Shown here: one piece after another, positions 9,246-18,400 of the stretch | Position numbering within the stretch: the stretch's first letter is position 1 | Layout: every line of letters begins with the position of its first letter | From: an uncultured Flammeovirgaceae bacterium | GTDB taxonomy: Bacteria > Bacteroidota > Bacteroidia > Cytophagales > MED-G16 | Direction of reading: 5' to 3' | Assembly: GCA_913046795.1 (NCBI GenBank) | Contig: CAJWTC010000005.1 | Location: 1 to 37,455, forward strand | Length of the DNA stretch: 37,455 bases | Position numbers and translations under genes: made by a program | The notes under the pieces: model-generated | What the model saw: the letters and a program-made list of their open reading frames with translations, nothing else | Told to the model about the DNA's origin: nothing | The model's database searches: none

Positions 9246-9482
9246 TTATTTTTCAATTAACGCGTTTACTTTATTGTTGAGAATTTCAACAATACCACCA
9301 GATACATTAATAGAGTGCTCTTTTTTATTTTCAGTGTATTTAATTGAGCCCTTTTGTAAGGAGCTAATTAGGGGTGCGTGATTATTTAAAACTTGAAATT
9401 CTCCATCTGAACCGGGAAAAATTGCCGATTCTACCTCCCCGCTATAAACTTTTTCTTCTGCAGACAAGATTTCCAAAATCAT
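9246..9482 (-). CDS. atpC: ATP synthase epsilon subunit, short form
   Basis: 78 residues covering only the N-terminal beta-sandwich of the F1 epsilon subunit (MILEILSAEEKVYSGEV, then FPGSDGEFQVLNNHAPLISSLQKG). It binds gamma and the c-ring inside the cytoplasm and couples rotation. The two-helix C-terminal domain that acts as a brake on ATP hydrolysis in E. coli (about 138 residues in total) is missing. Short epsilon subunits are usual in this phylum, so this is a lineage trait and not a truncation; the ORF ends with a normal stop. It starts 5 nt after atpD on the same strand, so the two form a pair. The other ATP synthase genes are not in the window. Confidence 0.93.
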   Translation of the reverse strand: MILEILSAEEKVYSGEVESAIFPGSDGEFQVLNNHAPLISSLQKGSIKYTENKKEHSINVSGGIVEILNNKVNALIEK

Positions 9483-9487
9483 AAGAA

Positions 9488-11005
<1,518 letters not shown>

Positions 11006-11021
11006 TTAAAATAATTTAAAG

Positions 11022-11052
11022 CGAAATTAAATTATAAATCCTATTTAACAAA
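11022..11052 (-). promoter_or_regulatory. Candidate promoter for atpDC (TTTG-N19-TAATTTCG)
   Basis: On the minus strand TTTG (11049-11052) is followed 19 nt later by TAATTTCG (11022-11029). That is one mismatch to TAnnTTTG, at the spacing known for Bacteroidota housekeeping promoters. It lies in the 101-nt gap between the histidine kinase stop and the atpD ATG. Confidence 0.45.
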
Positions 11053-11088
11053 GACTATATAAAAGATATTAATGATAAGATTATCTAA

Positions 11089-12204
11089 TTATTTATTTAG
11101 CTCTATTCTGATTATAGTTTCAATATTTTTTGTTGATTTAAGTACATAGATTTTGCCTTTATGATAATTTTCAATTATTCTCTTAGCCAAAGTAAGACCA
11201 AGACCCCATCCTCTTCTTTTTGAAGTATAACCAGGACTAAATATTTTTTTAAATTCGCCTTTTTCTATCCCTTTCCCATCATCAATAAAATCTATAATTA
11301 CTGAATTTTTTTTATCAACTAAATTTATATTTATCTCGCCATCTTCGCTAACCGCATCTATCGAGTTTTTATATAAGTTTTCAATAACCCAGCTAAATAA
11401 TTGTTCATTATACTCTATATAAACATTATCTAATTTCATTTTGGTTTTTATTTTTAAAGATGTTCTAACCTTTAAATATTTTATAGAATTATTAATTATT
11501 TGACTAAGATTACCTTCCTTTAATTTTGGTTTTGAACCTATGTTTGAGAACCTATCAGTAATAGTTTTAAGTCTATCCAAATCTTTTTCTATTTCTTTTG
11601 AAAGAGTTTTGTTATCTATATTTTTTTTTGATTTTATATATTCATTCCATCCAATCAGAGAAGATAGTGGTGTTCCAAGTTGGTGAGCAGTTTCTTTTGC
11701 GAGACCTGTCCAAAGTCTATCTTTTTCTGATTTACTGGAGTAATAAAATATAAGGTAAAGAGACGATAAAACTAGAATCATAAAAATAATAAGAAAGTAT
11801 GGAGCTATTATTATTAGGTCTAATACATAAGAGTTTTTAAAGAAAATGTATTGTCTTTCATCTTTTTTATTTCCAACTCCTTTAAAATTCACTATTATAG
11901 GATCATATTGATTTCTCATCTTATTAAGCTCACTTATTAGATATGATGAGTCTTTTAGGATTTTTATTTCATCTAAATTTTTATATTCAATTATTTTATA
12001 ATCTCCATCTGTTATAATAACTGGAATCGTTTTGTTTTCAATAAGTATATCTTCAACAAAAATATTAGCATCATCATCTTGATTTGGGTTAGATATATAT
12101 TCTAGGAATTTTCCATATCTTTTTATAGAGGACACCTCTCTTTCCTTAATGTCATCTACAATTTGATTAAAAAAAAAGATTGAAGACACTATGAAAGTGA
12201 CCAC
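11089..12204 (-). CDS. Membrane sensor histidine kinase
   Basis: An inner-membrane two-component kinase. A sensor region of about 110 residues sits between a first helix at the N-terminus and a second at about 129-155 (LIIIAPYFLIIFMILVLSSLYLIFYY). The phosphorylated histidine is in AKETAHQLGTPLSSL (His174 here). ATPase boxes follow: ENLYKNSIDA (N), DDGKGIEKGEF (G1) and GWGLGLTLAKRI (G2). The track starts at GTG 12204, which cuts the first membrane helix. Reading upstream in frame gives NTGRNIRWVISALV before an AAA and a TAA. The only alternative start is CTG at 12246, which would restore the helix. No response regulator is adjacent. It follows dnaJ after about 100 nt and may share its transcript. 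The signal is unknown. Confidence 0.9.
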   Translation of the reverse strand: MVTFIVSSIFFFNQIVDDIKEREVSSIKRYGKFLEYISNPNQDDDANIFVEDILIENKTIPVIITDGDYKIIEYKNLDEIKILKDSSYLISELNKMRNQYDPIIVNFKGVGNKKDERQYIFFKNSYVLDLIIIAPYFLIIFMILVLSSLYLIFYYSSKSEKDRLWTGLAKETAHQLGTPLSSLIGWNEYIKSKKNIDNKTLSKEIEKDLDRLKTITDRFSNIGSKPKLKEGNLSQIINNSIKYLKVRTSLKIKTKMKLDNVYIEYNEQLFSWVIENLYKNSIDAVSEDGEININLVDKKNSVIIDFIDDGKGIEKGEFKKIFSPGYTSKRRGWGLGLTLAKRIIENYHKGKIYVLKSTKNIETIIRIELNK

Positions 12205-12302
12205 AAGAGCGGAGATAACCCACCTTATATTTCTTCCAGTATTCAGTTTTTAAATATTTAATTAATAATCTAAAATAACTATTAATTATTTGAGCTATCT
12301 AC

Positions 12303-13418
12303 TTAGCTCATGAAATCTCTGACTCTCTCAAAAAAACCTTTATCGGATTTACTTGGATTTGGTTTAAAATTTTTAGAATCTTTTAGCTTTAATAATATCT
12401 TCTCTTCTTCAATACTCAATTTTTTAGGTGTCCATATGTTAATATGAATTAGCTGATCACCTGTTGATGATGAGTTGATATCTCTAATTCCTTTACCCCT
12501 TAATCTTAATATTTTTCCGCTTTGAGTTCCAGAAGGAATTTTAATTTTTACTTTGCCATTAATGGTAGGTACTTCTAGTTCTTTACCTAATACAGCATCT
12601 ATAAAGTTTACATATAAATCATAGACTATATTATTGCCATCTCTTTTAAATTCTTCACTTTCTATTTCTTCTATTAGTATAAGAAGATCTCCAGCCATTC
12701 CTCCAGAAGGTGACTCATTCCCTTTACCTGACATTGATAGTTGCATTCCATTAGATACTCCTGAGGGTATCTTTATTTCTATAATTTCTTCCTTATATTG
12801 TAAACCTGTGCTATCTACACCAGGTGGTTTATTATCAATTATCTTTCCTGTTCCACTGCATTGGTAGCATGGAGAAGATGAAACCATTTGTCCAAGCATT
12901 GTATTAACAACTTTATTTACCTTACCTGTTCCATTGCATGCTGGACATGTCTTGAATGTTACTCCAGGAGCTGTAACTAATCTTTTTACCTTAATTTTTT
13001 TATCAACTCCACCTGCTATCTCCTTAATGCTTAGTTTAAGTTTTATTCTAAGATTAGTTCCTTTATTTCTTTGCTGGCTTGATCCGCCTCCAAAGAAACT
13101 ATCAAAAGGACTTCCACCACCAAAAATATCTCCAAATTGATCAAAGATGTCCTCCATATTCATGTTTCCACCTGAGAAACCACCCTGTCCTCCTTTAAAA
13201 GCATTATGACCAAACCTGTCATATTGTTGTTTTTTTTCAGGATTACTTAGAATTTCGTATGCTTCTGCTGCCTCTTTAAATTTTTCCTCAGCTTCTTTAT
13301 TGTCTGGGTTTTTGTCAGGGTGGAACTTTATTGCAACTTTTCTATAAGCTTTCTTGATTTCAGTAGCTGATGCTGACTTGTTGACATTTAAAATATCGTA
13401 GTAGTCTCTCTTTGACAT
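12303..13418 (-). CDS. dnaJ: Co-chaperone DnaJ with reduced zinc domain
   Basis: A 371-residue Hsp40. The J domain (1-70) carries the HPD triad at 33-35, which triggers DnaK ATPase. A Gly/Phe-rich linker follows (about 73-118). The zinc region keeps only two CxxCxGxG motifs, CPACNGTG (158-165) and CYQCSGTG (184-191), instead of four. The sequence goes straight from [17 protein letters not shown] into the first, and no fourth motif follows. The two kept motifs correspond to the second zinc centre; the first is lost. I recall this form from flavobacterial DnaJ proteins. The C-terminal peptide-binding domains are complete, ending [11 protein letters not shown]. Its ATG overlaps the grpE stop (TAATG), so translation is coupled. 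Confidence 0.97.
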   Translation of the reverse strand: MSKRDYYDILNVNKSASATEIKKAYRKVAIKFHPDKNPDNKEAEEKFKEAAEAYEILSNPEKKQQYDRFGHNAFKGGQGGFSGGNMNMEDIFDQFGDIFGGGSPFDSFFGGGSSQQRNKGTNLRIKLKLSIKEIAGGVDKKIKVKRLVTAPGVTFKTCPACNGTGKVNKVVNTMLGQMVSSSPCYQCSGTGKIIDNKPPGVDSTGLQYKEEIIEIKIPSGVSNGMQLSMSGKGNESPSGGMAGDLLILIEEIESEEFKRDGNNIVYDLYVNFIDAVLGKELEVPTINGKVKIKIPSGTQSGKILRLRGKGIRDINSSSTGDQLIHINIWTPKKLSIEEEKILLKLKDSKNFKPNPSKSDKGFFERVRDFMS

Positions 13419-13897
13419 TATGATCCAATTACAACTTTACCAAATCTCAGAATTTTATCACCTATTAGGTAACCATCTTCTATAATATCAACAACTTTTC
13501 CTTTTAATTTTTTTTCTGATGGGGTACTTGTAATAGCTTCATGAAATTCAGAGTTGAAATCATCACCAACCTTAATTTCCATTTTCTTTAAATTATGCTT
13601 TTCAAGAATCCCTCTTAATTTTTGGAATATTAAATTAATTCCCTCTTCGTCAATAACATTATCAGAATCAGAAGATTTAATTGCCCTCTCAAAATCATCA
13701 GATATAGGTAAAATTTCTTTTAGCAAATCTTTATTTGCTGAATCAATCATTTCAATTTTTTCTTTAGATGTTCTTCTCCTATAATTTTCGAACTCGGAGT
13801 ATAGTCTAAGATATTTGTCTTTAGATTCTTGAAGTTCTAATTTTAGATCTTGACTTTTAGTTGTTTTTGTTTTCTTTGTAGTCTTTTTCTTATTCAT
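13418..13897 (-). CDS. grpE: Nucleotide exchange factor GrpE
   Basis: A 159-residue GrpE that releases ADP from DnaK. A Lys/Thr-rich tail ([14 protein letters not shown]) precedes the long coiled coil ([27 protein letters not shown]), then the four-helix part and the compact beta domain. That domain contains [14 protein letters not shown] and ends [11 protein letters not shown], close to the classical ending ILRPAKVVV. It overlaps dnaJ by one base. A sigma-54-like element lies immediately upstream. If that element is used, the transcript would begin only about 2 nt before the ATG, so a leaderless message or a slightly different start point is possible. Confidence 0.96.
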   Translation of the reverse strand: MNKKKTTKKTKTTKSQDLKLELQESKDKYLRLYSEFENYRRRTSKEKIEMIDSANKDLLKEILPISDDFERAIKSSDSDNVIDEEGINLIFQKLRGILEKHNLKKMEIKVGDDFNSEFHEAITSTPSEKKLKGKVVDIIEDGYLIGDKILRFGKVVIGS

Positions 13898-13910
13898 ATA
13901 TTATGTACTT

Positions 13911-13925
13911 ACAATTTCTTTGCCA
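13911..13925 (-). promoter_or_regulatory. Sigma-54-like -24/-12 element upstream of grpE-dnaJ
   Basis: The minus strand reads TGGCAAAGAAATTGT, with GG-N10-GT spacing and the same C-to-T change at -12 as in the dnaK element. It is preceded by a run of 12 T and a second TGGCA. The predicted start is near 13899. Confidence 0.45.
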
Positions 13926-13936
13926 AAAAAAAAAAA

Positions 13937-13949
13937 TGCCATTTTGACT
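13937..13949 (-). promoter_or_regulatory. Degenerate copy of the dnaK palindrome upstream of grpE
   Basis: The minus strand reads AGTCAAAATGGCA. It matches 10 of 13 bases of TGACAAAATGTCA and is centred 19 nt from the -24 GG, the same distance as at dnaK. The inverted symmetry is weaker (3 of 5 arm pairs). Confidence 0.35.
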
Positions 13950-13950
13950 A

Positions 13951-14934
13951 TTATTTATTTAATTTTTTCCAAATCAAATTCTTTAATTTGTCAAGGTTGT
14001 AATTTGTTATACTTGAGATAAAAACTGTTTCATGCTTAAAGTCTAATTCAATCTTTTTTACTTCTTCACTTGTTTTTAAGTCTGACTTTGATATTGCAAT
14101 GATAATATCTTTCTCCATTAACTCTTTATTATATTTATTTAGTTCCTTCCTTAACATCTTAAACTCTTCATTTATTTTAGAGGTTATTGGAATTAGAAAT
14201 AGTAGGATAGAGTTTCTCTCAATATGTCTTAGAAATCTAAAACCTAAACCTTTTCCTTCGGATGCACCTTCTATTATCCCTGGAATATCTGCCATAATAA
14301 ATGATTTGTCATCTTTGAAAGGAACAACACCTAGATTTGGTTTTATTGTAGTAAATGGATAATCCCCAATTTTAGGTTTTGCTTCGGATATAGATGAGAG
14401 TAAAGTAGATTTGCCTGCATTAGGGAATCCAACAAGGCCAACATCTGCCAAAACTTTTAATTCGAGGGTCACCCATTTTTCAACTCCTTTTTTTCCTGGT
14501 TGGCTGTATTGAGGAGCTTGGTTGGTTGATGATTTAAAATGGAAATTACCTAATCCACCTTGCCCACCTTCCATCAAAACTTTTTCATCACCATCATTGA
14601 TTACCTCTAATAATAGCTTCTCATCTTCTGCAGATTTTACTACTGTTCCTAGTGGAACATTAATAATAACATCATTGCCGTCTTTCCCGTGCTTTTTAGC
14701 TCCGCTCCCATTTTCTCCATTCTCTGCCTTTAAATGTTTAGAATACCTTAAGTGTAGAAGAGTCCAAAATTGACTATTGCCTCTCAAAATAATGTCACCT
14801 CCCTTTCCACCGTCTCCACCATCAGGACCACCTAATGGCACAAACTTCTCTCGTCTAAAATGGGAGGAGCCAGATCCACCATTTCCAGATTTACAGTAGA
14901 TTTTAATGTAATCAATAAAATTAGGATTGCTCAT
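13951..14934 (-). CDS. obg: GTPase Obg (CgtA), ribosome-associated
   Basis: A 327-residue essential GTPase involved in 50S subunit assembly and stress control. The glycine-rich Obg fold covers about 1-158 (GGPDGGDGGKGGDIIL, GSGAKKHGKDGNDVIINVP). The G domain follows with G1 GFPNAGKST (169-177), switch PFTTIKPNLGVV, G3 ADIPGIIEGASEGKGLG and G4 AISKSDL. It ends soon after the G domain (KLKNLIWKKLNK), so there is no C-terminal OCT extension, as is common outside Firmicutes. Its ATG overlaps the adk stop (TAATG). It is the last gene of the recR-to-obg run. Confidence 0.98.
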   Translation of the reverse strand: MSNPNFIDYIKIYCKSGNGGSGSSHFRREKFVPLGGPDGGDGGKGGDIILRGNSQFWTLLHLRYSKHLKAENGENGSGAKKHGKDGNDVIINVPLGTVVKSAEDEKLLLEVINDGDEKVLMEGGQGGLGNFHFKSSTNQAPQYSQPGKKGVEKWVTLELKVLADVGLVGFPNAGKSTLLSSISEAKPKIGDYPFTTIKPNLGVVPFKDDKSFIMADIPGIIEGASEGKGLGFRFLRHIERNSILLFLIPITSKINEEFKMLRKELNKYNKELMEKDIIIAISKSDLKTSEEVKKIELDFKHETVFISSITNYNLDKLKNLIWKKLNK

Positions 14935-15500
14935 TAATGGTCAATTTTAGAACATATTGAATCGAATATATTTTCAATTGTACCATGACCATCTATTGGG
15001 TAATATTTACTTTGATTTTTATAATGATTTAGAACAGGAAGAGTTTCTTTTTTATAAACACTTATCCTATTATTTATTTTGTCCTCACTTTGGTCATCTA
15101 CTCTTCCAGATACTAATGATCTTTTTTTAATTCTTGAAATAAGTTCTTCATCCTTTACTTCGAGAGATATTAAACGGTTGATCTCTAATTTTTTAGCTTT
15201 TAGCATTACATCTAGAGCTTCAGCTTGTTTTACTGTTCTAGGAAAACCATCAAAAATAAAACCATTTGAATTTAAATTTTCTTTTATCTTAACTTCAACC
15301 ATATCAATAACAACTTTGTCAGGAACAAGATTTCCTTCTTCCATATACTTTTTTGCCTCTAGTCCAAGAGATGTATTATTTCCAAGATGCATCCTAAATA
15401 GATCTCCAGTAGCAATATGAATTAGATTATATTTTTCAATTAACTTATCGCTCTGTGTTCCCTTTCCTGCTCCCGGAGGACCAAAAATAATTATATTCAT
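14934..15500 (-). CDS. adk: Adenylate kinase, short-lid form
   Basis: 188 residues: converts ATP and AMP to two ADP in the cytoplasm. The P-loop is GPPGAGKGT (7-15). The AMP-binding region includes ATGDLFRMH and the conserved FDGFPRTVKQAEAL. The lid segment after EVKDEELISRIKKRS is short, without the zinc-type cysteines of long-lid enzymes; the usual arginine is in SGRVDDQSEDKINNRI. The length agrees with short adenylate kinases of this phylum. It is coupled to obg by overlapping stop and start and lies 17 nt after the PfkB kinase gene. Confidence 0.98.
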   Translation of the reverse strand: MNIIIFGPPGAGKGTQSDKLIEKYNLIHIATGDLFRMHLGNNTSLGLEAKKYMEEGNLVPDKVVIDMVEVKIKENLNSNGFIFDGFPRTVKQAEALDVMLKAKKLEINRLISLEVKDEELISRIKKRSLVSGRVDDQSEDKINNRISVYKKETLPVLNHYKNQSKYYPIDGHGTIENIFDSICSKIDH

Positions 15501-15517
15501 CTTCTATAAATTAAGAT

Positions 15518-16495
15518 TCAAAGATATAAATCTAAATTGTATCTTTTAGTTTTTTTTATAAGCTCTTTGGGATCGATAGCTTTTACACCTGAATAGTTAC
15601 AAACTATACCACCTGTAACATTACATATTTCACCAATAAACTTTTGAGGTAATTTTAGATAAAATAATATTGTAGCTAATGATATGATTGCATCACCAGC
15701 TCCTGATACATCAACTATTTTTGACTGAAATATATCATGTTTTGAGACCTCTTTTTCAGATAGAATAAGAATTCCTTCTTCAGATAGGGTAATCATTAAG
15801 TGATTTATCGAGTTCTTTTTCATAAATTTTTTACCAATACTCTGAAGGTTTTCAAGGGTTGGGTTGTTTATTTTAAGTGATTTTGTAATTTCTTTTAAAT
15901 TAGGTTTAAATACATCAATATTTTTGTAATCAGTAAAGTTTTTGTTTTTAGGATCCACTGAAATAAATATTTTTTTCTTTGATGTTATTCTGTCAATTAA
16001 TACATTATCAATAACACCTTTATTATAATCTTGAAAAATTAGTATATCGGAAGTTTTGATCTTTTCATTTATTTTCGATAATAATTTGGATCGTGTTTTT
16101 TCATTTAAATTTTCTTTAATCTCCTCATCGATTCTAACAACATGTTTATTGTCAACAATTATTCTTTCTTTAACTGTAGTTTTTCTTGATGGATCTATAA
16201 TAACTCCACTTGTTTCTAGATCATTCTTTTCTAATTTTTTTATTATATCTCTTCCATTCTCATCATCACCTATAACTGTACAGAGAACTGGGATTACACC
16301 TAATTGCTTTAGATTTAGAATTACATTTGCGGCACCACCAAGTTTAGTAGACTTTTTAATTACATCAACAACGGGCACTTTAGCTTCTGGGGATTGTCTA
16401 TTAATATTTCCAATCTTGTAAGAATCTAGCATTGCATCTCCAACTACTATTACCTTAAGTTTTTTGAATTGAGTAAATATGTTTTCAATTTTCAC
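15518..16495 (-). CDS. PfkB-family sugar kinase, heptose-7-phosphate kinase type
   Basis: A 325-residue ribokinase-fold protein. The N-terminal part KVIVVGDAMLDSYKIGNINRQSPEAKVPVV and GGAANVILNLKQLGVIPVL matches the kinase half of HldE (RfaE), which phosphorylates D-glycero-D-manno-heptose-7-phosphate for lipopolysaccharide core synthesis. The ATP and catalytic motif is VDVSGAGDAIIS. The nucleotidyltransferase half of bifunctional HldE is absent (usual full length about 475), so this is a stand-alone kinase. The substrate is assigned by resemblance only; another sugar phosphate is possible. It starts 1 nt after the aminotransferase stop and is followed by adk, inside a five-gene minus-strand run. 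Confidence 0.85.
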   Translation of the reverse strand: MKIENIFTQFKKLKVIVVGDAMLDSYKIGNINRQSPEAKVPVVDVIKKSTKLGGAANVILNLKQLGVIPVLCTVIGDDENGRDIIKKLEKNDLETSGVIIDPSRKTTVKERIIVDNKHVVRIDEEIKENLNEKTRSKLLSKINEKIKTSDILIFQDYNKGVIDNVLIDRITSKKKIFISVDPKNKNFTDYKNIDVFKPNLKEITKSLKINNPTLENLQSIGKKFMKKNSINHLMITLSEEGILILSEKEVSKHDIFQSKIVDVSGAGDAIISLATILFYLKLPQKFIGEICNVTGGIVCNYSGVKAIDPKELIKKTKRYNLDLYL

Positions 16496-16496
16496 T

Positions 16497-17699
16497 CTAA
16501 TTGAGTTTTTGAATTGATCTATTCATCCTTTTACAAGCTTCAATCAAATCACTCTCGCTAGCTGCATATGATAATCTTATACAATTTGGAGCTCCAAAGT
16601 CTTCACCTGGAACTAATGATATCTTTGCATCCTCTAAGAGATACATAGCTAGGTCATTTGATGATTTTATTTCTACACCTTTTTTATCTTTTTTTCCAAT
16701 AATATTATCTATCTCAGGGAAAAAGTAGAAAGCACCCTCTGGTAAATTTACTTTTAGTTTACTTATTTTATTTAGCTTATCAAAAACCAGATCTCTCCTT
16801 TTGAGGTAAGAATTTTTCATTTCAATTGCACATTCATTTCCAGCCCTTAATGCAGCGTAACCTGCTCTCTGAGCAATTGAACAGTTGGCAGATGTGGTTT
16901 GACCTTGCATCTTATTTATTGATTTAGCTATCTCTTTTGGAGCACCAATATATCCAAGTCTCCAACCTGTCATTGCAAAGGCTTTTGAAAATCCATTCAT
17001 TGTAATTGTCCTGTCTGACATACCATCTAAAGAACCAAAACTGCAATGTTCATTTGTGAAATTAATATGTTCATAAATTTCATCTGATATAATTACTATA
17101 TCTGGATAATCAGCCAAGATATCTCTGTATTTATTTAGGTCTTCTCTACTAAAAACAGTCCCAGTTGGGTTACATGGAGAGCTAAATATTATAGCTTTAG
17201 TTTTTTTTGTTATAGCACTTTTTAGTTGGTCTTCTGATGGTTTAAAATCATTACTAATGGAAGTATTTATATATATAGGGACACCTTCAGCTAAGGTTAT
17301 GATTGCAGAGTAACTCACCCAAAAAGGCGAAAAAACTATAACTTCATCTCCTTTATTTAAAATTGAAAACATGACATTTGTTATAGAATGTTTAACTCCA
17401 TTAGATACAATTATCTGGCTAGGATCATATTTTAATTTATTCTCTTCAATAAATTTCCTTGATATCTCTTCACGTAAGTCGGAATAGCCTGCAACAGGTG
17501 GATATGAAAAATAATTTCCTGAATCTATTGCCTCTTTTGCTCCATCACAAATGTGAGTAGGTGTCTTAAAATCAGGCTCTCCTAAACTTAAACTTATTAC
17601 GTCAACTCCCTTTGATCTATATTCTCTCGCTAGGGCAGCCATAGCTAGTGTTGAAGATTCTTCTACTTTTTGTAATCTATTAGATTCAGTTTTGTTCAT
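16497..17699 (-). CDS. Class I aminotransferase, aspartate aminotransferase type
   Basis: A 400-residue fold-type I PLP enzyme. The substrate region SLSLGEPDFKTPTHI and the SYPPVAGYSDLREEIS stretch are typical of the AspC/Ib subgroup. NPTG lies at 177-180. The PLP-contacting aspartate is in ISDEIYEH (Asp206). The Schiff-base lysine is Lys239 in MNGFSKAFAMTGWRLGY. The likely reaction is glutamate plus oxaloacetate to 2-oxoglutarate plus aspartate, but prephenate or aromatic activity is known in the same subgroup and cannot be excluded. Its ATG overlaps the recR stop (TAATG), so the two are coupled. Confidence 0.93.
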   Translation of the reverse strand: MNKTESNRLQKVEESSTLAMAALAREYRSKGVDVISLSLGEPDFKTPTHICDGAKEAIDSGNYFSYPPVAGYSDLREEISRKFIEENKLKYDPSQIIVSNGVKHSITNVMFSILNKGDEVIVFSPFWVSYSAIITLAEGVPIYINTSISNDFKPSEDQLKSAITKKTKAIIFSSPCNPTGTVFSREDLNKYRDILADYPDIVIISDEIYEHINFTNEHCSFGSLDGMSDRTITMNGFSKAFAMTGWRLGYIGAPKEIAKSINKMQGQTTSANCSIAQRAGYAALRAGNECAIEMKNSYLKRRDLVFDKLNKISKLKVNLPEGAFYFFPEIDNIIGKKDKKGVEIKSSNDLAMYLLEDAKISLVPGEDFGAPNCIRLSYAASESDLIEACKRMNRSIQKLN

Positions 17700-18310
17700 T
17701 ACTTTAAATTATAATTAATTCTTGAAGATATGCTTCTTCCTAATGTGACTTCATCTGCGTACTCAATCTCACCTCCAATTGGGATCCCTCTTGAAATTGT
17801 AGTTATTTTAACATTGAATTCAGAAAGTTTTTTTGATATATAGAATGAAGTTGTGTCACCGTCTAGAGTTGGGCTCAAGGCAAAGATAATTTCTTTGATG
17901 TTATTCTCTTTGACTCTTTTAATTAGGGTCGCTATATTAAGCTCTTCTGGCCCAATACCATCGATAGGAGAAATTAATCCTCCAATAACGTGGAAAAGAC
18001 CGTTGTAATGATTTGTATTTTGAATGGCTAAAACATCGGGTGTATCCTCAACCACACATATAATATCTCTATTTATGAATGGGTTATTTTTTTTACATAC
18101 ACAATCATTATCTTCACACATCATATGACAAACATCACAATATTGGGTTTTTTCTTTGAGATCAATTATTGATTTAGATAGGCTTTGACTAAAATTAATA
18201 TCTTTTTTCAGTAGATAAAGAGAGAGTCTTAGGGCAGTTTTTTTTCCGATACCTGGTAATTTTGAGATCTCATTTACAGCTTCTTCAAGTATTTTTGTAG
18301 GTAATTTCAT
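17699..18310 (-). CDS. recR: Recombination mediator RecR
   Basis: 203 residues: works with RecO to load RecA on single-stranded DNA. An N-terminal helix-hairpin-helix (ISKLPGIGKKTALRLSLYLL) is followed by a zinc finger and a Toprim domain beginning ICVVEDTPDVLAIQ. The ending is TLGRSISSRINY. The zinc cysteines are slightly unusual: after CDVC (58-61) the second pair is C70-V-C72, one residue closer than the common CxxC, with an extra cysteine at 65 that may substitute. It is the first gene of the recR-to-obg run. The 90-nt region before it is shared with the divergent symporter. Confidence 0.96.
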   Translation of the reverse strand: MKLPTKILEEAVNEISKLPGIGKKTALRLSLYLLKKDINFSQSLSKSIIDLKEKTQYCDVCHMMCEDNDCVCKKNNPFINRDIICVVEDTPDVLAIQNTNHYNGLFHVIGGLISPIDGIGPEELNIATLIKRVKENNIKEIIFALSPTLDGDTTSFYISKKLSEFNVKITTISRGIPIGGEIEYADEVTLGRSISSRINYNLK

Positions 18311-18400
18311 TCAAAATAAGATATTATAAAATCTAATTTGATTTTTAGATTAACTTAGTAAAATTATAATCTAACATAACCATTTTTTTGATTAAAAAAT

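Noticed and set aside
13925-13936. Run of 12 A as a terminator T-run for obg or grpE
   Set aside because: It lies upstream of grpE and after no stable hairpin; it is better explained as the spacer of the grpE control element.
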